Shown one piece after another: positions 1-8,861 of a stretch of DNA of 64,000 bases. Origin of the DNA: Haloglomus litoreum (lineage in GTDB: Archaea; Halobacteriota; Halobacteria; Halobacteriales; Haloarculaceae); contig NZ_CP119988.1 in NCBI RefSeq assembly GCF_029338515.1, forward strand, positions 1,426,001 to 1,490,000. Reading direction: 5' to 3'. The notes below the pieces were generated by a model. That model was not told where the DNA came from. It worked only from the letters and a program-made list of their open reading frames with translations, and did not search any database. Position numbers and translations under genes: made by a program. Numbering within the stretch: position 1 is the stretch's first letter; every line of letters begins with the position of its first letter.

Positions 1-364
1 CGCCGTCGTAGGTGAGCCCCGTGATGTCGCTGTTCTCACACCCCTGGAAGTCCCCACGGCGGCAGGGCTCGCACTCGAAGCAGTGGCCGCCGTGCCAGCC
101 CGCGCCGACGCGGTCGCCTTCGGTCCACTGTGAAACGCGCTCGCCCACGGCGTCGACGCGTCCGGCGATCTCGTGGCCCGGAACCCGGGGGTAGGAGATG
201 CCCGGATAGGTGCCCTCCTTCACGAACGCGTCGCTGTGGCAGATGCCACAGGCCTCGACCGCGACCCGGACCGCCTCCGGGCCGGGGTCGGGCACGTCGC
301 GCTCGACCAGTTCGAACTCGCCGCCCGCCTCCGGGACCTGCACCGCGCGCATCTGTTCGGTCAT
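1..364 (-). CDS. Zinc-dependent alcohol dehydrogenase, N-terminal part
   Basis: Only about the first 121 residues lie in the window; the rest runs off the left edge. The sequence is a GroES-like domain of the medium-chain dehydrogenase family. It has catalytic-zinc ligands Cys42 and His64-Glu65 (GHE), with His43 and Asp45 after Cys42. Four structural-zinc cysteines sit at about 95, 98, 101 and 109 in a CxxCxxC...C pattern. Members oxidise alcohols or reduce aldehydes with NAD(P) in the cytoplasm; the substrate cannot be told from this fragment. The start reads MTEQMRA; a second Met at residue 5 is an alternative. Confidence 0.9.
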   Translation of the reverse strand, partial: MTEQMRAVQVPEAGGEFELVERDVPDPGPEAVRVAVEACGICHSDAFVKEGTYPGISYPRVPGHEIAGRVDAVGERVSQWTEGDRVGAGWHGGHCFECEPCRRGDFQGCENSDITGLTYDG

Positions 365-459
365 CGTCCGGGATAGCGGGCGCGACGAGGGTGGGTGTGT
401 CTCCCGGCGACCGACGGGGGCTACCGGAACGAGAATGAGGGTGGGGCCGTCGAGTCCGG

Positions 460-630
460 TCAGGCGTCGACGCCGGTATCGACGGCGTCGCCGATGCGGA
501 CGAACCCGTAGTCACACTCCCCGCAGTGCCACTTGACCTTCTCACCGAGGTGGAGCTCCGTGCTCGCCGCGCGCCAGAACGTCCGCTCCTCGCCGCAGTC
601 CGGGCAGTATCGCTCCGTTTCGAGGCTCAT
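460..630 (-). CDS. Small zinc-ribbon protein
   Basis: A 56-residue acidic protein with two knuckles, CPDCGEE at about 8-14 and CGECDYG at about 38-44, so four cysteines can hold one zinc. A short hydrophobic-basic stretch lies between them. Very small single zinc-ribbon proteins are common in haloarchaea, and most have no assigned role. The ATG at 628-630 is the only good start and gives a compact domain with no extra tail. It stands alone between the dehydrogenase and the CNNM gene. Function unknown. Confidence 0.75.
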   Translation of the reverse strand: MSLETERYCPDCGEERTFWRAASTELHLGEKVKWHCGECDYGFVRIGDAVDTGVDA

Positions 631-879
631 GCACCCGTCTCGGACCGCGTCGCTGTTGAAGCTACTGGTCCGTCCGAACCGGTGGTCGCCGGGACCGACC
701 GGGTTGCGCCGAGGGCGTAAACCACATACGACGATACCGAACGGTTCCCGGCGAGCGGCCGGCGGCGAAGAGCGCCCGGTGGCAAACGATGCCTGGCGGC
801 GGCGACGCCGCGGCGTCCGGCGGTCCGGACTTCGGACACGCCAAGCGTTACGTCCACTGCCGCGAAATACACGCTAGCG

Positions 880-2268
880 ATGATGTCATCCATGCCCGCA
901 GCGGCATCTGTCGCCGGACTCGTCCTGTCGACCGTACCCGGCATCGGTGTCGAACTGGGGCAGACACAGGTCACCGCCATCGGCATCTGTCTGATCGTGT
1001 TGCTCCTCGTGGGGTCGGGGTTCTTCTCGTCGTCGGAGATCGCCCTGTTCTCCCTGCCGAACCACCAGATCGATGCGATGGTCGAGCGGGGGCTCCCCGG
1101 TGCGCAGGCGGTGAAGACGCTCAAGGAGGACCCCCATCGGCTGCTCGTGACCATCCTCGTCGGGAACAACATGGTCAACATCACGATGTCCTCCATCTCG
1201 ACGACCATCGTCGGCTTCTACTTCGACGCGGGCACGGCGGTCATCGTCTCCTCGCTCGGCATCACGTCGATGGTCCTGATATTCGGCGAGAGCGCCCCGA
1301 AGTCCTACGCCGTCGAGAACACCGAGGTCCACGCACGGCGTGTCGCCCGGGGCCTGAAGGTCGTCGAGAAGGTGCTGTGGCCGCTCATCACCCTGTTCTA
1401 CTACCTGACGAGCGTCGTGAACCGGATCACCGGCGGCAACGCGTCCATCGAGTCCTCGTACGTCACGCGCGACGAGCTCCGGAACATGATCAGGACCGGC
1501 GAGCGCGAGGGCGTCCTCGACGAGGAGGAGCGGCAGATGCTCCAGCGCACGCTGCGGTTCACCGACGCGACGGCCAAGGAGGTGATGACGCCCCGCCTCG
1601 ACATGGCAGCGGTTTCCAGCGAGGCGACCGTCCAGGAGGCCATCGAGCGGTGCATCCAGTCCGGGCACGCACGCCTGCCGGCCTACGAGGGGTCGCTGGA
1701 CAACGTGATCGGCGTCTTCGACATCCGGGACCTGGAGGCGGCGGACTACGACACCTTCGCCGACCTCGAGGTCGGCGACGCGGTCAGCCCGACGCTGCAC
1801 GTCCCGGAGTCGAAGAACGTCGACGAACTCCTCTCGGAGATGCGGCGCAACCGGATGCACATGGTCATCGTCCTCGACGAGTTCGGTGCGACGGAGGGCC
1901 TCATCACGATGGAGGACCTCACCGAGGAGATCGTCGGCGAGATACTGGTCGGCGACGAGGAACACCCAATCGAGTTCGTCGACGACACGGAGGCGCTGGT
2001 CCGGGGCGATGTCAACATCGACGTGGTCAACGAGGCGCTCGATATCGATCTCCCGGAGGGCGAGGAGTTCGAGACCATCGCGGGCTTCATCTTCAACCGC
2101 GCCGGCCGGCTCGTCGAGCAGGGCGAGGAGTTCGACGACGAGCACGTGACGCTCCGAGTCGAACGGGTCGAGGACACCCGCATCCGGAAGGTCCGGGTGA
2201 CCGTCGACCGCGACGCCGCCGGGCCGGCCGGGGCGGACTCGCCGGCCGCCGGGGGTGACATCGACTGA
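880..2268 (+). CDS. CNNM/CorC (HlyC) family transport-related membrane protein
   Basis: A 462-residue protein with the CNNM layout. A DUF21 membrane domain with about four hydrophobic segments covers roughly residues 20-190 and contains the signature GSGFFSSSEIALFSLP. A tandem CBS pair follows at about 225-350, beginning after the typical TPRLDM motif. A CorC/HlyC C-terminal domain lies at about 365-445. CNNM/CorC proteins move or sense divalent cations such as magnesium, with nucleotide binding in the CBS pair; no function has been shown for this one. The start is the first of several close ATG codons. The gene is monocistronic. Confidence 0.9.
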   Translation: MMSSMPAAASVAGLVLSTVPGIGVELGQTQVTAIGICLIVLLLVGSGFFSSSEIALFSLPNHQIDAMVERGLPGAQAVKTLKEDPHRLLVTILVGNNMVNITMSSISTTIVGFYFDAGTAVIVSSLGITSMVLIFGESAPKSYAVENTEVHARRVARGLKVVEKVLWPLITLFYYLTSVVNRITGGNASIESSYVTRDELRNMIRTGEREGVLDEEERQMLQRTLRFTDATAKEVMTPRLDMAAVSSEATVQEAIERCIQSGHARLPAYEGSLDNVIGVFDIRDLEAADYDTFADLEVGDAVSPTLHVPESKNVDELLSEMRRNRMHMVIVLDEFGATEGLITMEDLTEEIVGEILVGDEEHPIEFVDDTEALVRGDVNIDVVNEALDIDLPEGEEFETIAGFIFNRAGRLVEQGEEFDDEHVTLRVERVEDTRIRKVRVTVDRDAAGPAGADSPAAGGDID

Positions 2269-2385
2269 CTGGGTGACGGGGCGGGGGCTGCCCGCCGACC
2301 GGCGGCATCGACCGACCGGCGGCCGTCGCGCGACTGGGCTCGTGGCGTGACAAACGATTTGAACGGCAGCCACGAGACCGTAGGT

Positions 2386-3255
2386 ATGTACGACACCATC
2401 CTGCTCCCGTTCGATGGCAGCGAGGGGGCGGCCGAGGCGCTCCACCACGCCGGCGAGATCGCCCACTGGGCCGACGCGACCATCCAGGTGCTCTACGTCG
2501 CCGACACGGCGCGCGACAGTGTCACCGTCGTCGAGGGCCGGACCGTGGATGCGCTCGTGCGGGAGGGCGAGAGCGTCGTCGAGGAGGCGGCGAAGACCCT
2601 CGACACGCTCGGTGTGGAGTGCGAGACCGACGTCGTCCAGGGGAACCCCGCTCCGACCATCGCCGAGTACGCCGAGCGCTACGAGCAGGACCTCGTCGTG
2701 ATGCCGACACACGGCCGCGAGGGGCTCTCGCGGTACCTCATCGGGAGCGTGGCCGAGAAGGTCGTCCGGCTCTGCTCGGTGCCCGTCCTCAGCGTCCGGA
2801 TGCAGGAAGACGAGACGCTCACCTTCCCGTACGAGCGCATCCTGGTCCCGACGGACGGGAGCGATGCGGCGATGTACGCTGCCGAGCACACGCTCTCGCT
2901 CGCGGCCGCGCTCGACGCGACCGTCCACGTCTGCTCGGTCGTGGACGACGCCGCCCTCGGGCTGGATGTCAGGTCGGCGCGGGCCGGCGCCGAGGACGAG
3001 ACGGCCGCGACAGAAGCCGTCGAGGCGGTCGTCTCCGCCGCCCGGGAGCGGGGCGTCCCGGAGACCGTCACCCACGTCGAGCACGGGACGCCGGTCGAGG
3101 GCATCCTCGACTGCATCGAGGCCAACGACGTCCACGCAGTCGGTATGGGGACGACCGGCCGACGCGGGACCGACCGCATCCTGCTCGGGAGCGTCGCCGA
3201 GAAGACCGTCCGTTCGGCCCCGGTTCCCGTCCTCACGGTCGCCAGCCCCGAGTAG
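2386..3255 (+). CDS. Tandem universal stress protein (two UspA domains)
   Basis: A 289-residue cytoplasmic protein made of two UspA repeats, about residues 1-145 and 150-289. Both begin with the strand-loop pattern ILxPxDGS (ILLPFDGSEGA and ILVPTDGSDAA). Both keep the ATP-loop G-x2-G-x9-G(S/T): MPTHGREGLSRYLIGSV in the first half and MGTTGRRGTDRILLGSV in the second. The frame is open back to a GTG at 2347, but the ATG at 2386 (MYDTILLPF) puts the first strand at the N terminus as in the family. A 26-bp tandem repeat array follows the stop codon. Confidence 0.92.
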   Translation: MYDTILLPFDGSEGAAEALHHAGEIAHWADATIQVLYVADTARDSVTVVEGRTVDALVREGESVVEEAAKTLDTLGVECETDVVQGNPAPTIAEYAERYEQDLVVMPTHGREGLSRYLIGSVAEKVVRLCSVPVLSVRMQEDETLTFPYERILVPTDGSDAAMYAAEHTLSLAAALDATVHVCSVVDDAALGLDVRSARAGAEDETAATEAVEAVVSAARERGVPETVTHVEHGTPVEGILDCIEANDVHAVGMGTTGRRGTDRILLGSVAEKTVRSAPVPVLTVASPE

Positions 3256-3330
3256 GGCCGCCACCCGAATTCCGACGCCAGCCGGCGCGGAGGTGTCGGG
3301 CATCGGAGCGGGTGCCTGCCGGGGTCGTCC

Positions 3331-3466
3331 GTGGTGGTGGGCCGGTAGTGGGTGCCGTGGTGGTGGGCCGGTAGTGGGTGCCGTGGTGGTGGGCCGGTAG
3401 TGGGTGCCGTGGTGGTGGGCCGGTAGTGGGTGCCGTGGTGGTGGGCCGGTAGTGGGTGCCGTGGTT
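3331..3466. repeat. 26-bp tandem repeat, five perfect copies plus a partial one
   Basis: Copies start at 3331, 3357, 3383, 3409 and 3435, and a degenerate sixth starts at 3461. The unit begins GTGGTGGTGGGCC and contains GGTAGTGGGTGCC. The five full copies are identical base for base. Since 26 is not a multiple of three, the array cannot be one repeated peptide motif. It lies between the stress-protein stop codon and the thiolase promoter, in the 329-bp gap 3256-3584. The rest of that gap shows only the AT-richer thiolase promoter just before 3585. Confidence 0.95.
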
Positions 3467-3584
3467 GGCCGCCGACTCAGGGGTGCGGGGCCCTCGATGG
3501 GACCGACGGGCTGGCCGTGGTCGTGCGCGCACGGTCCGTCATACCACAACACACAAGTTGGAGCTTACCATCGTTAAACGCACA

Positions 3585-4736
3585 ATGGAAGATGCATACA
3601 TCGTAGACGCAGTCCGAACTCCGTTCGGCAAGCAGGGCGGTTCGTTCCAGGATATGCATCCGCAGGATCTGGCCGCAGAGCCGCTGCAGGCGCTGGAGGA
3701 GCGCAACGGCTTCACCGGAAGCGAGGACATCGAGGACGTCATCTACGGCTGTGTCACCCCCTCCGACGAGCAGGCCAACAACATCGGCCGGCTCGCGCCG
3801 ATGGTGGCCGGCTGGGGCGACGACGTGCCCGGCGTCCAGCTCGACCGGATGTGTGGCTCCGGCCAGCAGGCCATCAACTTCGCCGCCGCGCAGACGGCGG
3901 CCGGCGCGCACGACGTCATCATCGGCGGCGGCGTCGAGCACATGACCCGTGTCCCGATGGGGTCGGCCGGGAGCTCCATCACCGACACGTACTTCGAGTA
4001 CTTCGACGAGCTGACGACGCAGGGCGAGGGCGCCGAGCGCATCGCCGAGCAGTGGGGCTTCTCGCGTGACGACGTCGACCAGATCGCCGCCGACTCCCAG
4101 TCACGGTGGGGCGAGGCCGCCGAGGCCGGTCACTACGACACCCACGTCGTCCCCGTCGAGACCGAACTCGACGACGAGTCCGTCGTCGTCGAGGAGGACG
4201 AGCACCCCCGGCCGGGGACGGACACGGAGACGCTCGCGAACCTCCCGCTCGCGTTCCGCGGCGAGGGCGACGGCGTCATCCATGCCGGCAACTCCTCGGG
4301 CATCGTCGACGGCTCCGCGGCGGCGCTCATCGCCAGCGAGGACGGCATGGACGAGCACGGCTGGGACCCGATGGCCCGCATCGTCGACACGCACGTCGTC
4401 GGCGTGGACCCGGTCACGATGCTCACGGGGCCGATCCCGGCCACGCAGGAGATCCTCGAGCAGAACGACATGTCCATCGGCGACATCGACCGCTTCGAGG
4501 TCAACGAGGCGTTCGCCTCCGTCATCACGGCGTGGCTGGAGGAGACCGGCGCCGACTGGGACCGCACCAACACCTGGGGCGGCGCCATCGCGCACGGGCA
4601 CCCGCTGGGCGCCACCGGCGCGGCGCTCCTGCCGAAGCTGGCCTACCAGCTGGAGGAGTACGACGAGCAGTACGGTCTCTGCACGATGTGCATCGGCTTC
4701 GGGCAGGGCGTCGCGACGATCATCGAGCGGGTGTAA
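3585..4736 (+). CDS. Thiolase (acetyl-CoA C-acyltransferase)
   Basis: A 383-residue thiolase that condenses or cleaves acyl-CoA and acetyl-CoA in fatty-acid or polyester metabolism. The nucleophilic Cys90 lies in DRMCGSGQQA. The catalytic NEAFA motif, the GHPLGATGA histidine motif and the second cysteine in CTMCIGFGQG are all present. The family start MEDAYIVDAVRTPFG matches the ATG at 3585; the open frame upstream to 3456 crosses the repeat array and looks non-coding. Chain-length preference cannot be read from sequence. The last codons are echoed just after the stop, at 4739-4760. Confidence 0.93.
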   Translation: MEDAYIVDAVRTPFGKQGGSFQDMHPQDLAAEPLQALEERNGFTGSEDIEDVIYGCVTPSDEQANNIGRLAPMVAGWGDDVPGVQLDRMCGSGQQAINFAAAQTAAGAHDVIIGGGVEHMTRVPMGSAGSSITDTYFEYFDELTTQGEGAERIAEQWGFSRDDVDQIAADSQSRWGEAAEAGHYDTHVVPVETELDDESVVVEEDEHPRPGTDTETLANLPLAFRGEGDGVIHAGNSSGIVDGSAAALIASEDGMDEHGWDPMARIVDTHVVGVDPVTMLTGPIPATQEILEQNDMSIGDIDRFEVNEAFASVITAWLEETGADWDRTNTWGGAIAHGHPLGATGAALLPKLAYQLEEYDEQYGLCTMCIGFGQGVATIIERV

Positions 4737-4760
4737 GCCGCGACGAGGATCATCGAGCGG
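4712..4760 (+). repeat. Thiolase 3' end duplicated just after its stop codon
   Basis: The 19 nt at 4712-4730, encoding the end of ...ATIIERV, recur at 4739-4760 beyond the TAA with only a 3-nt (AGG) insertion. The downstream copy would read ATRIIERI. It looks like a tandem duplication of the end of the gene that is now untranslated. Confidence 0.7.
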
Positions 4761-4920
4761 ATCCGACCCCGCGAGGGCGCGACTGCATCGGCCACCACCC
4801 ACCTCCCCGTTCTTTCACCCGCCGAGTAGCGACGCCCGGCTCCCGGGGATGATGCCCGGCTCCGAGGGGGCGCTCGGCTCCGACGACGACCCCGAGGCCG
4901 GTGCGCTCGACGGCGCCCGT

Positions 4921-5997
4921 TCAGGCCCGCTGCAGCTCGATGACGAAGACGGCGCCATCGGGGTCGTTGTCCTCGATCCAGACGTCGCCGCCGTAGCTGT
5001 CGACGAGCGACTGGACGAGGTACAGGCCGATGCCGGTCCCGGCGCTTTCGAGCCCCTTCTCGCCCTTGCCGAACACGACCTCCTTGTGCTCGTCCGGGAC
5101 GCCGGGGCCGTTGTCGGCGACGCGGACCGTGACGCGGTCTGCGTCCGCTGTCGCAGAGACGACCACCTCGGCGACAGCCTCGTCGTTGTGCTGGATGGCG
5201 TTCTTCAGCACGTTCCGGAACACCGAGCCGAGCATCGAGTTGGCGACGACCCTCACCGACGGGAGCGAGCCGTCCACGCGCACGCTGGCGTCCTGGTGGG
5301 TGCCCCGGATCTCCTCGATCTGCTGTTCGACCACCATCCCGAGCGGGACGGACGTGTTCTCGACGTTCGACTGGAGGATCACCTCCGAGAGGTTCCGGGC
5401 CGTGGTGGTGAGTTCGACCGCGTTCTCGACGCTCTCGTCGATGGCCGCCAGGTACTCTCGCCCCTCCTCGTCGACGTGGTCCGCGAGCAGGTCGGCGTAC
5501 GCCATCACCAGCTGGAGGTCGTTGCGCATGTCGTGGCGCAGCACCTGGTTCAGCAGTTCGAGGTCGTCGCGCTGTTCCTCGAGCCGGCGCTGCCGGCTCT
5601 TGCGGTCGGTGACGTCCTGGGCCACCGCGACGAACCGCTCGACCTCGCCGTCCTCGGTCGTCAGGGGGGAGATCGTCTGGTCGAGGATGACTTGGTCGCC
5701 GTCGCGCGTCTCGTCGACGATCTCGGCCTCCCACTGCTCGCCGTCGAGGATGGTGTCCCACAGCTCCTCGTAGAACGTCTGATCGTGCTCGCCCGACTGG
5801 AGCAGGCTCGTCCGCCGACCCAGCGCCTCCGACTCGCTGTAGCCCGTCAGCTCCTCGAACGCCGGGTTGACGTACTCGATGACGCCCTCCGTGTCCGTGA
5901 TGTAGACGGCGTGAGCGGTCTGCTCGATGGCGTCCTCGAAGCGCCCGCCGCGGCCGTCCTGTCCCCCCTCGTCGGCCCCCCCGCTCTCGGTACCCAT
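4921..5997 (-). CDS. PAS-domain sensor histidine kinase
   Basis: A 358-residue soluble kinase. A PAS domain occupies about residues 18-135 (AVYITDTEGVIEYVNPAFEE). The phosphoacceptor region reads LRHDMRNDLQ at about 153-162, the haloarchaeal form of the HisKA H-box, with His as the expected phosphorylation site. An HATPase_c domain follows with an N-box (NVLKNAIQHN), G1 (DNGPGVP) and G2 (GTGIGLYLV). There are no membrane segments, so it senses an internal cue. No response regulator gene lies nearby. Confidence 0.92.
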   Translation of the reverse strand: MGTESGGADEGGQDGRGGRFEDAIEQTAHAVYITDTEGVIEYVNPAFEELTGYSESEALGRRTSLLQSGEHDQTFYEELWDTILDGEQWEAEIVDETRDGDQVILDQTISPLTTEDGEVERFVAVAQDVTDRKSRQRRLEEQRDDLELLNQVLRHDMRNDLQLVMAYADLLADHVDEEGREYLAAIDESVENAVELTTTARNLSEVILQSNVENTSVPLGMVVEQQIEEIRGTHQDASVRVDGSLPSVRVVANSMLGSVFRNVLKNAIQHNDEAVAEVVVSATADADRVTVRVADNGPGVPDEHKEVVFGKGEKGLESAGTGIGLYLVQSLVDSYGGDVWIEDNDPDGAVFVIELQRA

Positions 5998-6132
5998 GAC
6001 ATCCGGAGAGTACGCCCGCGGGAGATAAAACTCGCTCGCTATGGTCGGTATCGAAACACCCTCTCGGTTTAATCCGAAATATCGAATATTAGGTAGTAAT
6101 GTGTGGCACAGACGGATTGTGTCGGGATACGC

Positions 6133-7407
6133 TCACTCCCCGTCGAACCGCCGCTCGACGCTCGCGGCGTGGGCCTCCAGCCCCTCGGCCTCGGCGAGCG
6201 TCGTGATGGTGTCGCGCAGGTCGCCCAGCGCGTCCTCGTCGAGGCGCTGGACGGTCGTCGAGCGGAGGAAGTGATCGACCGAGAGGCCGCCGACGCGTCG
6301 CGCGGCCCCGCCCGTCGGCAGGACGTGGTTCGGGCCGCTGGCGTAGTCGCCCGCGGCGACCGGCGAGAACTCGCCGAGGAAGACGCTCCCGGCCGAGTCG
6401 ATGCGGTCCAGCAGCGCCTCGTCGTCGTCGGCCATGATGGCCAGGTGCTCGGCGCCGTACTCCTCGGTGAACAGCACGGCCTCGGGCATCGAGCGCGCGA
6501 GGAGGACGCCGCTGGCGTCGTTGTCGAGGGCCTCGCGGATGGTGTCCTCGCGCTCGCGCTGGGGCACCTGCGCCGCGACGGCGTCGACGACGGCCTCGGC
6601 CAGGTCCGCGTCGTCGGTCACGGCCACGCAGCTCGCGTTCGGGTCGTGTTCGGCCTGCGTGACGAGTTCGGCGGCCACGAGTTCGGGATCGGCGGTCCCG
6701 TCGGCCAGCACGCAGACCTCCGAGGGGCCCGCGAGGAAGTCGATCTCGACGTCGCCCCGGACCGCCGCCTTCGCCGCGGTCACGAAGGCGTTGCCCGGGC
6801 CGACCACCTTGTCGACGGCGTTGACCGTCTCGGTGCCGTACGCGAGCGCGGCGACGGCCTGCGCGCCGCCGATCTGGTAGACGGCGTCCGCACCCGCGAC
6901 GTGGGCGGCCGCCAATGTCGCGTCGGGGAGGTCGTCGGCGGGTGGGGTACAGACGGCGATGTGTTCGACGCCCGCGACCTTGGCGGGGACGACGCCCATC
7001 AGGACGCTGGAGGGGTAGGCGGCGGTGCCACCGGGGGCGTAGACGCCGACGCGTTCGAGGGGCCGGTAGCGCCGGCCGAGTTCCCGGCCGTCGAAGTCCG
7101 CGCGCCAGTCCTCGGGCGCCGAGCGGGCGTGGAACGCCTCGATGTTGTCGGCCGCGGCCTCGATGGCGTCGCGCAGGTCGTCGTCGAGGCGGTCGTACGC
7201 GCGTTCGGCCTCGTCGGTCACCTCTATATTCCCGACCGACACCCCGTCGAACTCCTCGGCGAACTCCCGCACCGCCACGTCGCCCTCCGTGCGCACGCGC
7301 TCGACGATGTCACGGGCCGCGTCCCGGGCGTCGGCGACCCCGGCGTCCCGGTCGAACAGGGCAGCCCGCTCGTCGGTGGAGAGGTCCGGTAGCCGGCGTA
7401 CGTTCAT
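6133..7407 (-). CDS. hisD: Histidinol dehydrogenase
   Basis: A 424-residue enzyme for the last two NAD-dependent oxidations of histidine biosynthesis, L-histidinol to L-histidine. Family blocks in order: GGAQAVAALAYGTETV, VVGPGNAFVTAAK, DFLAGPSEVCVLAD, the zinc-region EHDPNA, and the C-terminal SGPNHVLPTGGAA. The start MNVRRLPDL at 7405-7407 fits homologues; an open extension to 7503 reads as low-quality sequence. No other his gene is adjacent, which is common in archaea, where his genes are often scattered. Confidence 0.95.
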   Translation of the reverse strand: MNVRRLPDLSTDERAALFDRDAGVADARDAARDIVERVRTEGDVAVREFAEEFDGVSVGNIEVTDEAERAYDRLDDDLRDAIEAAADNIEAFHARSAPEDWRADFDGRELGRRYRPLERVGVYAPGGTAAYPSSVLMGVVPAKVAGVEHIAVCTPPADDLPDATLAAAHVAGADAVYQIGGAQAVAALAYGTETVNAVDKVVGPGNAFVTAAKAAVRGDVEIDFLAGPSEVCVLADGTADPELVAAELVTQAEHDPNASCVAVTDDADLAEAVVDAVAAQVPQREREDTIREALDNDASGVLLARSMPEAVLFTEEYGAEHLAIMADDDEALLDRIDSAGSVFLGEFSPVAAGDYASGPNHVLPTGGAARRVGGLSVDHFLRSTTVQRLDEDALGDLRDTITTLAEAEGLEAHAASVERRFDGE

Positions 7408-7531
7408 GGTCGCGGTTCGGCGCGGCGGCGAAAAACGGTTTCCATCGGGGTCCCCGGCTGTCCCCGTGTCCCCGGCCGACGACGGCGGTGGGTGTGGACA
7501 CACGCTCGATGTTGAGGGGGCACACTTATGA

Positions 7532-7547
7532 ATTAGACTAGTCTAAT
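7532..7547. promoter_or_regulatory. 16-bp perfect palindrome, DtxR/SirR-type operator
   Basis: ATTAGACTAGTCTAAT is a perfect palindrome whose TTAG-N6-CTAA core matches the form of boxes bound by DtxR/IdeR/SirR metalloregulators. A TATA-like TTATGAA lies at its upstream edge, and the first ATG (7554) follows 6 nt after its end. A bound repressor would therefore sit between TATA box and transcription start. A DtxR-family gene ends the gene block at 13941. Confidence 0.75.
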
Positions 7548-7553
7548 CCTTGT

Positions 7554-7601
7554 ATGCGAACTATCGAATCTTCGGCCACGCTGCGGGGGGATCGACCGTG
7601 A
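7554..7601 (+). CDS. Possible 15-codon leader ORF before the multicopper oxidase
   Basis: ATG at 7554 opens a 15-codon frame (MRTIESSATLRGDRP) whose TGA overlaps the GTG start of the oxidase as GTGA. It starts just after the operator, where a leaderless transcript would begin. It may couple translation to the downstream gene. Alternatively a one-base frameshift may have separated an original ATG from the oxidase. No homology can be judged at this length. Confidence 0.3.
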   Translation: MRTIESSATLRGDRP

Positions 7602-8860
7602 GTCCCTCGCTCGACTACGAACGGGCGCGTGAGTACACCGACGCCCTCGAGGGGCGGCTCGTCGACGCGCTCGACGGCGACCAGGGCGTCAGCCGCCGGG
7701 CCGTCCTCGGGAGCCTCGGCCTGGCCGGTGGCGCCGCGCTGATGGGCACCGGTGGGGCCGACGACGGCCACGCCGGCGCCGGCGGCGGCGAGAGCCACGG
7801 GAACTTCGGGGCTCGCGGCGAGTTCGACGAGGGGTTCGACCCCCACGAGTTCCTCCGGACGTTCAACACCGGCTTCGATGGCCAGGACAACCTGACCCAG
7901 GAGGTGTTCGAGGAGGACGGCGAGCGGGTCCGCTACTTCGAGCTGACCGCCGTCGACACCACCATCGAAGTGGCGCCGGGCGTCGAGTTCTCGGCGTGGG
8001 CCTACCAGGGACAGGTCCCCGGGCCGACGCTGCGGGTGACCGAGGGCGACCGCATCCGGGTGCAGTTCACCAACGGGAGCCGACACGCACACACCATCCA
8101 CCCGCACCTGAAGAACCTCGACCCGCGGATGGACGGCATTCCGCAGAACGGCCCCGGCGTCCTCGAACAGGGGGAGTCGTTCACCTACGAGTGGAAGGCC
8201 CAGCCCGCGGGCGTCCACTTCTACCACTGCCACTCGCTCCCGCTGAAGGCCCACATCCACCGGGGGCTCTACGGGAGCATCATCGTCGACCCGGACCCAG
8301 AGCGGGTCCGCGAGCGGCCCGAGGAGTACTGTGACTTCCACGAGTCACAGATCACGCCCGAACTGACCGAGGAACTCGTCGCCCGCGCGAAGTCGCGCAA
8401 CCACGAGTACGACGAGAACGACGAGGTGCAGGAGCTGGTCGTCGTCATGAACAGCTTCGACACCAACTTCGACGGCGGCAACGAGGTGTACGCCGCGAAC
8501 ACGCGGGCCTTCGCCTACGGTGTCGGCGAGACCGACGGCAAGGGCAACTGGGCCCCGGGCGAGACCAAGCGGCCCATCCAGGTCGACGGCCAGCGACCGG
8601 TCCGGGTGTACCTGGTCAACGCGACGGAGTTCGACCTCATCAACTCGTTCCACACCCACTCGCAGTTCTTCGACTACTACGACCACGGGACGACGCTGCT
8701 CCCGACCAACCAGACGGTGGACACGGTCATGCAGTGTCAGGCACAGCGCGGCATCATCGAACTGGACTACTCCGACCACGAGCCGGGACTGTACATGTTC
8801 CACGCGCACCAGTCGGAGTTCGCGGAACTGGGCTGGATGAGCTTCTTCGAGGTGGTCTGA
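7598..8860 (+). CDS. Exported two-domain multicopper oxidase
   Basis: A 420-residue exported protein. A twin-arginine signal (SRRAVLG, then a hydrophobic stretch) lies at about residues 41-62. Two cupredoxin domains follow. Domain 1 has HTIHPH and YHCHS, the latter with the type-1 copper cysteine. Domain 2 has FHTHS and FHAHQ but no cysteine. Four HxH motifs suggest a trinuclear copper centre, and a blue copper only in domain 1 is the 'type C' two-domain arrangement. The residue expected as the axial methionine appears to be Leu (HRGLYG). It sits 1 nt before the ZIP gene, and an operator upstream suggests metal control. The start is uncertain: GTG 7598 is in frame, while the only nearby ATG belongs to another frame. 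Confidence 0.85.
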   Translation: MSPSLDYERAREYTDALEGRLVDALDGDQGVSRRAVLGSLGLAGGAALMGTGGADDGHAGAGGGESHGNFGARGEFDEGFDPHEFLRTFNTGFDGQDNLTQEVFEEDGERVRYFELTAVDTTIEVAPGVEFSAWAYQGQVPGPTLRVTEGDRIRVQFTNGSRHAHTIHPHLKNLDPRMDGIPQNGPGVLEQGESFTYEWKAQPAGVHFYHCHSLPLKAHIHRGLYGSIIVDPDPERVRERPEEYCDFHESQITPELTEELVARAKSRNHEYDENDEVQELVVVMNSFDTNFDGGNEVYAANTRAFAYGVGETDGKGNWAPGETKRPIQVDGQRPVRVYLVNATEFDLINSFHTHSQFFDYYDHGTTLLPTNQTVDTVMQCQAQRGIIELDYSDHEPGLYMFHAHQSEFAELGWMSFFEVV

Positions 8861-8861
8861 G

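Noticed and set aside
3331-3466. 26-bp array as a CRISPR
   Set aside because: Repeats are directly adjacent with no spacers, and no cas gene is present.
886-3552. Very long minus-strand open frame (888 codons) opposite the CNNM and stress-protein genes
   Set aside because: It is a high-GC shadow: its composition is His/Pro/Arg-rich over the 26-bp repeat and it lies opposite two well-recognised genes.
4066-6072. Plus-strand frame of 668 codons across thiolase and histidine kinase
   Set aside because: It runs in the wrong frame through the thiolase and antisense through the kinase; the translated sequence has no family pattern.
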